Origin: JBBQIY01 sp964618405
GTDB lineage: Bacteria; Verrucomicrobiota; Kiritimatiellia; RFP12; UBA3636
Length of the DNA stretch: 9,678 nt
Direction: 5' to 3'
NCBI GenBank assembly: GCA_964618405.1
Contig: CAZUAY010000152.1
Location: 1 to 9,678, forward strand
Part shown: one piece after another, positions 5,949 through 9,678 of the stretch
Layout: every line of letters starts with the position of its first letter
Position numbering within the stretch: position 1 is the stretch's first letter
Program-made: the position numbers and the translations under genes
Notes under the pieces: model-generated
The model's input: only the letters and a program-made list of their open reading frames with translations
The model's database searches: none
Told to the model about the DNA's origin: nothing

Positions 5949-7414
5949 TGGAGTCTGCCATCGCGCACACGTCCCAGCCGATAGCGGCTGCCAGCCAGTG
6001 CGCAAAGATCGCCATCGCCGGTGGCGTCGACCCAATTTTGCGCCGTCCAGCTCTGGGATCCTTCGTGCGAAGCAAGTCTCACCGACTCGATCCGTGGGCC
6101 CTCTCGCCGAACGCTGGCCAACATGCACCCCAGATGCATGTCCACTCCGGCTTCACGCAATAGCGCATCTAAAACCACGCGTTTCGCATCAGCATGGAAC
6201 CCACCTCGGCACGCTCCTTCTGGGGAAAACAGCTTCATCATCGTGCGGACACGATCATCAACTTCGGCCTGCAAACCACCTGGGTATCCATAGTAGTAGC
6301 TGGAAATCCCCGCGCCCACCCCAACACCTCCCATCAAATCGGCTCGATCAAATGCCGCAACCCGTACGCCTTCGCGTCCTGCCGCCACGGCAGCCATCAC
6401 GCCACCTGTACCCAGCCCAGCAACCACAACGTCGGCCTCTCGAGAAGAATGGGGCCTCTCCGACTGAGTCGCGTCAACCTCAATGCCTTTGTCCGCTTGT
6501 GCAGCGCCCTTCAATTGTCGCGCCGCATGAAGACCCAGCTCAAACCGATCAACGAGTGTACGCACGGCAGACTCTGTGGCCCCGGGAATCGCCATGACAA
6601 GATTCGCGACTGGAGGCACATGAGTTGCCTCTCCTGATTCATATTCCGGATAGGGCACAAAGCTGGTATGGCTTACAAATGCCTCGTCGAGCATGTCACC
6701 GCAAGCCACTCGGAGTTTATTCAGAACTGGTGGAATCGCGGTCAGAAAATTCGGAGCATTTCCAGGAAGTGAAATTTTAACGATCCGTTCGCAGTTCCAG
6801 TGCGATGGGAGCCATTCAGCATTGGCATTCAGCGCGATCGGTTTAGAATCAGGCCAACGAAAGCGTTGCCAATTCACGTACACGGTTTGCGACATCGCTT
6901 GTCGGGGACGCCAGCTTGGATCGACCAAACGAACGAGCGTTCCAACTTCACTCGCGTCCACCCACTGACGCGCGCGAAGCCGGCGCAATCCGCTCTTCGT
7001 GGCAACATCAACCGCAACAAGCATTCCGTCCTTACAACCAACGCTGAAGGGCATTGCGTCGAACAGGATTTCAACCCCTGCCGTTTTGAGCCAGCCTAGC
7101 GCGACACCTTCCGTACCCGCTCCATCAAGCCATTCGTCCGCTATACCCGTCACCGAAGCGACGGCCTGAGCGAAGGGTGTGAACTCCGGCGTCCACGCGC
7201 CGGTTGTTGCCTGAAAAGCTCGTCTGCTCTCCCACAAAATGCCTCCCTGCGGTTCCCAAAGCAACACGCGTTTACCGGACGTCCGTAACTGGCAAGCAGC
7301 CGCGAAACCCACATAGCCACCGCCGAACACAACGACATCATACGGCGAATCCGCAAGCTCACCTAAGGGCCCACCCAGATTCTCTTTTCTCCACTCATTC
7401 ATTTTCAACAACAT
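5912..7414 (-). CDS. FAD-dependent oxidoreductase with two dinucleotide-binding folds (frameshifted near its 3' end)
   Basis: This 500-codon frame encodes the main part of a cytoplasmic flavoprotein; no signal peptide is seen. Two Rossmann units are visible: YDVVVFGGGYVGFAAACQLR (residues 25-44, GGGxxG) and ADVVVAGLGTGGVMAAVAAG (327-346, GxGxGG). Each is followed by its distal flavin motif: QWVDASEVGTLVRL (150-163) in the first and NWVDATGDGDLCAL (460-473) in the second. The second therefore looks like the functional FAD site (GDGD present, also GGVGVGAGISSYYYG), while the first has lost the aspartates of that motif. The family resembled is FAD_oxidored (PF12831), whose members oxidise diverse substrates; substrate unknown. 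The frame ends at TAG 5912-5914 just after RDGRLHSFTQS, where the homologous sequence switches to the -1 frame (see 5322-5948). The ATG at 7412-7414 has only a weak ribosome site; ATG at residue 5 is an alternative. It lies 84 bp downstream of GH4 B, probably in one operon. Confidence 0.8.
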   Translation of the reverse strand: MLLKMNEWRKENLGGPLGELADSPYDVVVFGGGYVGFAAACQLRTSGKRVLLWEPQGGILWESRRAFQATTGAWTPEFTPFAQAVASVTGIADEWLDGAGTEGVALGWLKTAGVEILFDAMPFSVGCKDGMLVAVDVATKSGLRRLRARQWVDASEVGTLVRLVDPSWRPRQAMSQTVYVNWQRFRWPDSKPIALNANAEWLPSHWNCERIVKISLPGNAPNFLTAIPPVLNKLRVACGDMLDEAFVSHTSFVPYPEYESGEATHVPPVANLVMAIPGATESAVRTLVDRFELGLHAARQLKGAAQADKGIEVDATQSERPHSSREADVVVAGLGTGGVMAAVAAGREGVRVAAFDRADLMGGVGVGAGISSYYYGYPGGLQAEVDDRVRTMMKLFSPEGACRGGFHADAKRVVLDALLREAGVDMHLGCMLASVRREGPRIESVRLASHEGSQSWTAQNWVDATGDGDLCALAGSRYRLGRVRDGRLHSFTQSCCYLAA

Positions 7415-7455
7415 CGTTACTTTAAGCTTCTGTTGCTCGCAGAATTCCAGTACTT

Positions 7456-7486
7456 ACAACGGTACACGATGGAGCGACACCGTTGT
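7456..7486. promoter_or_regulatory. Inverted repeat between GH4 B and the FAD oxidoreductase
   Basis: ACAACGGT (7456-7463) and ACCGTTGT (7479-7486) are perfect 8-bp inverted arms around a 15-base loop, lying in the 84-bp gap between the two genes. No T-run follows on the minus strand, so it is not a standard intrinsic terminator. It could be an intercistronic mRNA stem that separates expression of the two genes, or an operator. Function is inferred only from position. Confidence 0.4.
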
Positions 7487-7498
7487 CCTTGCGTACGG

Positions 7499-8878
7499 TT
7501 ACGACGACCAGAGGCCATTGAACTGGGGCAACTGATCATGAAAGGCCTCAAAAATGTCATCGGCGATGTGTGCGGCAATGTCGGGACTGGGAATCAGTGG
7601 GTCATTCGTTAGCGCTAAAACGGCAAGCTCACGATTGCCCGTGAGCCCCGCCTCGACAATCATCTCCTGATTGGGAATATGCTGCATAAGAGCATGTAAA
7701 ATAGGGAGTGGGAGTTCACCTACGGCTAGCGGCTGGATGCCGGTTGCGTCCAAATAGGCCATGGATTCCACGACCGCATCTCGCGGAACGTTGTCAATTT
7801 GTCCAATGTTTGGCAGGTTGAGTGGGGTCAGCAGAGCCGGTCCTAAACCCGCCAGGGCGGCGATGGTGTAATCGGCCTGCTCGTGCGAATGGATGTTTGG
7901 AATCGGATGCGAGCCGTCTAGCATGGCTTGGCATAGTGCACGACGTTTTTCGCGTCCATCGCCGCGGGCAAAGGTACGTGCCCGTTTTCCTGGATCGAAT
8001 CCCCAGCGACGCATGGTGTCCTCGGAGCTTAGGTAGTAGGGGAAAAACTCCGCTGTGTGAGAATCGCCTGCCGCCGGTAGATATCCCGTGCGTTCAAGTT
8101 GGTCGATCTTAATCGTCTGATGCGGATTGACGCCACCACCAAGGATCAACTCTTCCGGAACACCGAGTTTTCCTATTTTTGTGAAGCTTTCGGGATTACG
8201 GCTCCATTCACGGAAGAGTTCCACCCCATTCTGCCCACGTACATCCAGATCGAGCAGCCAGATCAAATGATTGATGCCGGCCATGCGGAAGGTGATGTCT
8301 TTTCCCCACTGGCAATCCACGCCAAAAAAGGCGGCGAGATGAAGCTGAAACCCCAGTATTTCATGGCAGATGCCCATTGAACGTAGGTTACAGACTCGGT
8401 CGATTGTGCGCGTCAGCGTCGTCATCGGATTACTGTAATTCATGAACCAGGCTTTCGGCGCAAGTGCTTCTACCCGGCGAACGATGTCTGTAACAACAGG
8501 AATATTACGGAGGGCTCGGCTCCAACCGCCAGGGCCAACGGTGTCACCCACAGTTTGGAAGATACCGTAACGCGCTGGAATTTCTACGTCTAACCGGCTG
8601 GCTTTGTCGCCACCCGTGGAGATCGTGAGGCCAACAAAATCGGCACCCGGTAGGGCTGCATCCAAGTCGCTAGACCCTTGAACCGAAAAACCTGCCTGTC
8701 GTACTTCTGAAATCTTGCGGCAGAGAGGTACCATGATTTCCAAGGTGGCCGGATCTGAGTCTACGAGGTACAACTGTAGTCCGTGTAGCGCGGGATTTAG
8801 CGCCATGTCATTCACTAGCGTGGGTGTCCAGCCGAAGCTGCCGCCTCCGATGAGTACAAATTTAATTCCGTTCGACAT
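7499..8878 (-). CDS. Glycoside hydrolase family 4 enzyme, copy B
   Basis: This 459-aa enzyme has the same domain plan as copy A: NAD-binding GGGSFGWTP (residues 11-19), VGDTVGPGGWSRALRNIP (110-127), NYSNPMTTLTRT, and metal ligands Cys171 (GICH) and His204 (GINHLIW), two residues later because of a small insertion (GVDCQWGKD against GVDWKKD). All family landmarks are intact, so it should be active; the substrate is undetermined as for copy A. Differences from copy A cluster at residues 41-70 and about 220-330, the latter around GGGVNPHQTIKI and ARTFARGDGREK, which may reflect altered substrate preference. The start is firm: AGGAG (8886-8890) lies seven bases upstream. The leader just before the start shares GTTAAGAAA and a similarly spaced ribosome site with copy A, where those bases encode the end of the binding-protein remnant. 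It heads a probable operon with the FAD oxidoreductase. Confidence 0.9.
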   Translation of the reverse strand: MSNGIKFVLIGGGSFGWTPTLVNDMALNPALHGLQLYLVDSDPATLEIMVPLCRKISEVRQAGFSVQGSSDLDAALPGADFVGLTISTGGDKASRLDVEIPARYGIFQTVGDTVGPGGWSRALRNIPVVTDIVRRVEALAPKAWFMNYSNPMTTLTRTIDRVCNLRSMGICHEILGFQLHLAAFFGVDCQWGKDITFRMAGINHLIWLLDLDVRGQNGVELFREWSRNPESFTKIGKLGVPEELILGGGVNPHQTIKIDQLERTGYLPAAGDSHTAEFFPYYLSSEDTMRRWGFDPGKRARTFARGDGREKRRALCQAMLDGSHPIPNIHSHEQADYTIAALAGLGPALLTPLNLPNIGQIDNVPRDAVVESMAYLDATGIQPLAVGELPLPILHALMQHIPNQEMIVEAGLTGNRELAVLALTNDPLIPSPDIAAHIADDIFEAFHDQLPQFNGLWSS

Positions 8879-8952
8879 GCTTTGTCTCCTCTTTCTTAAC
8901 GTGTTATTCGTAGATGGATGCGCATTGTTTTACAAACATTAGAAGAGGTGAA

Positions 8953-8982
8953 ATTCTACTCGAAATGGCCCTCGATTGTCAA
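8953..8982 (-). promoter_or_regulatory. Sigma70-type promoter of GH4 B
   Basis: On the minus strand TTGACA (8977-8982) and TAGAAT (8953-8958) are separated by 18 bp, giving a leader of about 70 bases to the GH4 B start. A 10-bp palindrome ATTTTAAAAT (8990-8999) lies just upstream of the -35 box and could be an UP-type or operator element. Box sequences and spacer (ATCGAGGGCCATTTCGAG) resemble those at 2755-2784. Confidence 0.7.
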
Positions 8983-9268
8983 TGTCAGGATTTTAAAATT
9001 TGGTTTCGTATCACGGCGATTTCATTTGATGCTTCTTCGTCACGACAGTAGCAGAAAACACTTCGAACTTAACAAATCAGCACGGTTTTGGTTTCATATT
9101 CTCATGGAGCCGTAATACACGTAACAGACGCGGGTACCGGCGACCTTAGAGAAAGAAATCGTGTAACATGCTTACAATCAGGATGATGCGCAAAGAAGAA
9201 CGTAAACGCTTCGGCAAACTCGAGGGAGAATACCACTATAGGGGCGAGACGCATTCAGGTGGGGATAC
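8983..9268. other. Gene-free stretch upstream of the GH4 B promoter
   Basis: About 285 bp without a supportable gene. The plus-strand frames that cross it (8918-9115 and the first part of 9168-9485) have no ribosome site, no recognisable motif and compositions like random translation. The left end holds the A/T-rich flank of the GH4 B promoter. The right part may once have encoded the upstream portion of the transposase stump that becomes recognisable at 9269, but I cannot align it. Confidence 0.4.
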
Positions 9269-9430
9269 GCTGAGGGCCGGAAGCTCATCCAGTCCATGGA
9301 TCTCACCAATGCACTCGTCTCCTCCGATGCGCTTCACTGCCAACAAGAAACCGTGCGGGAAATTGTCCAATGCGGAGGCGAAACCCTCGTACAAGTTAAG
9401 GGAAATCAAAAGAAAGTACGCGCCTCGTGC
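9269..9430 (+). pseudogene. Fragment of an ISAs1-family-like (DDE) transposase
   Basis: The frame through 9296 reads AEGRKLIQSMDLTNALVSSD, then ALHCQQETVREIVQCGGETL and VQVKGNQKKVRAS. This matches the conserved block of ISAs1/H-repeat-type transposases, in which a hydrophobic strand leads to the catalytic aspartate (here SSDALHCQ) followed by 'ETA..I...GG.Y.L.VKGNQ'. Only about 50 residues of a roughly 350-400 aa protein remain. The similarity stops just before the repeat mosaic at 9464, and nothing upstream of 9269 aligns in any frame that I can see. No terminal inverted repeats were found. It is the only plus-strand coding relic in the window and is surely inactive. Confidence 0.65.
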
Positions 9431-9463
9431 AAAGCTATTTCGGGCTCGCGCCCCCCTTTTTCT

Positions 9464-9620
9464 ATTCGTAATTCATAATTCATAATTCGTAATTTTCTCC
9501 CCGCTAGAACCTAGGGCCTGAAACCTAACACATTCCTTGCGCACTTTGCGTAAACTTAGCGATCTTTGCGTTTAAGATTCTATCACCATAGCCAACAAGG
9601 AATGTCCAATGTCCAAATGA
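9464..9620. repeat. Second mosaic of short intergenic repeats
   Basis: Four tandem heptamers ATTCRTA (9464-9491, ordered G-A-A-G at the variable base) are followed by CTAGAACCTAGGGCCTGAAA (9504-9523) and CCTAAC. A TTTGCGT-rich element follows (9536-9585; key words CACTTTGCG, GATCTTTGCGTTTAAG), then AAGGAATGTCCAATGTCCAA (9598-9617). The TTTGCGT element is the reverse complement in style of the AAACGCAAGGGACGCAAAGG element near 3337. No gene is seen from 9430 to the end of the window. Confidence 0.55.
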
Positions 9621-9678
9621 ATGCAGACCTCACTAAAAGATATTAATTACGAAAATATAGTCGCAGATAGTATTCCCT

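Noticed and set aside
5915..5960. Programmed -1 ribosomal frameshift
   Set aside because: No typical slippery heptamer is visible at the switch, so a plain indel is the simpler reading.
5998..6597. Plus-strand frame of 199 codons opposite the FAD oxidoreductase
   Set aside because: The minus strand carries clear flavin motifs over the same bases; the plus frame has a proline/serine/arginine shadow composition.
7464..7498. Intrinsic terminator after GH4 B
   Set aside because: The stem at 7456-7486 is not followed by a T-run on the minus strand.

Overview
The window carries genes almost entirely on the minus strand: two paralogous sugar-hydrolase genes, a flavin oxidoreductase, a remnant of a restriction-modification enzyme and a secreted LamG-type protein. 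Three features suggest a bacterium of the Verrucomicrobiota / Kiritimatiellota / Lentisphaerota (PVC) type, probably a saccharide degrader: the secreted LamG protein, duplicated family-4 glycosidases, and intergenic DNA built from many short degenerate repeat families. This placement is an inference from gene style. No ribosomal or other phylogenetic marker is present.

In the minus-strand direction of transcription (right to left) the layout is as follows. (1) A sigma70-like promoter at 8953-8982 drives GH4 glycosidase B (8878-7499), followed after 84 bp by a large FAD-dependent oxidoreductase starting at 7414. The oxidoreductase has two Rossmann-type dinucleotide folds, a -1 frameshift near 5930-5950 and a HEAT-like tail ending at 5322. 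(2) Sixty bases further is a gene of the MmeI-like class of combined methyltransferase/endonucleases (5261-3525). Its nuclease motif and flanking domains are kept, but the whole methyltransferase catalytic core is missing in frame. (3) An 840-bp gene-free stretch (2681-3524) consists largely of short tandem and inverted repeats and ends in a second promoter (2755-2784). (4) This promoter leads to a 92-aa protein that looks like the signal peptide of an ABC sugar-binding protein joined to its last 40 or so residues. GH4 glycosidase A (2344-971) is tightly coupled to it, and a LamG-domain secreted protein (903 to beyond position 1) follows. Right of the GH4 B promoter lie a plus-strand stump of an ISAs1-like transposase (about 9269-9430) and a second repeat mosaic (9464-9620).

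The two GH4 genes are about 81% identical in protein. They have similar promoters, with identical -35 boxes, 11 of 18 identical spacer bases, and both with 18-bp spacing, so they probably arose by local duplication of one sugar-use locus. GH4 enzymes act through transient oxidation of the sugar at C3 with NAD+, so a neighbouring FAD oxidoreductase is compatible with a redox-based glycoside pathway, but substrate and partnership cannot be read from the sequence. The most striking signal is how many genes are damaged in similar ways: two apparent in-frame internal deletions, one frameshift and one truncated transposase, next to dense repeat mosaics. This could be real genome decay or collapse/misassembly at repeats, and read-level data would distinguish the two.
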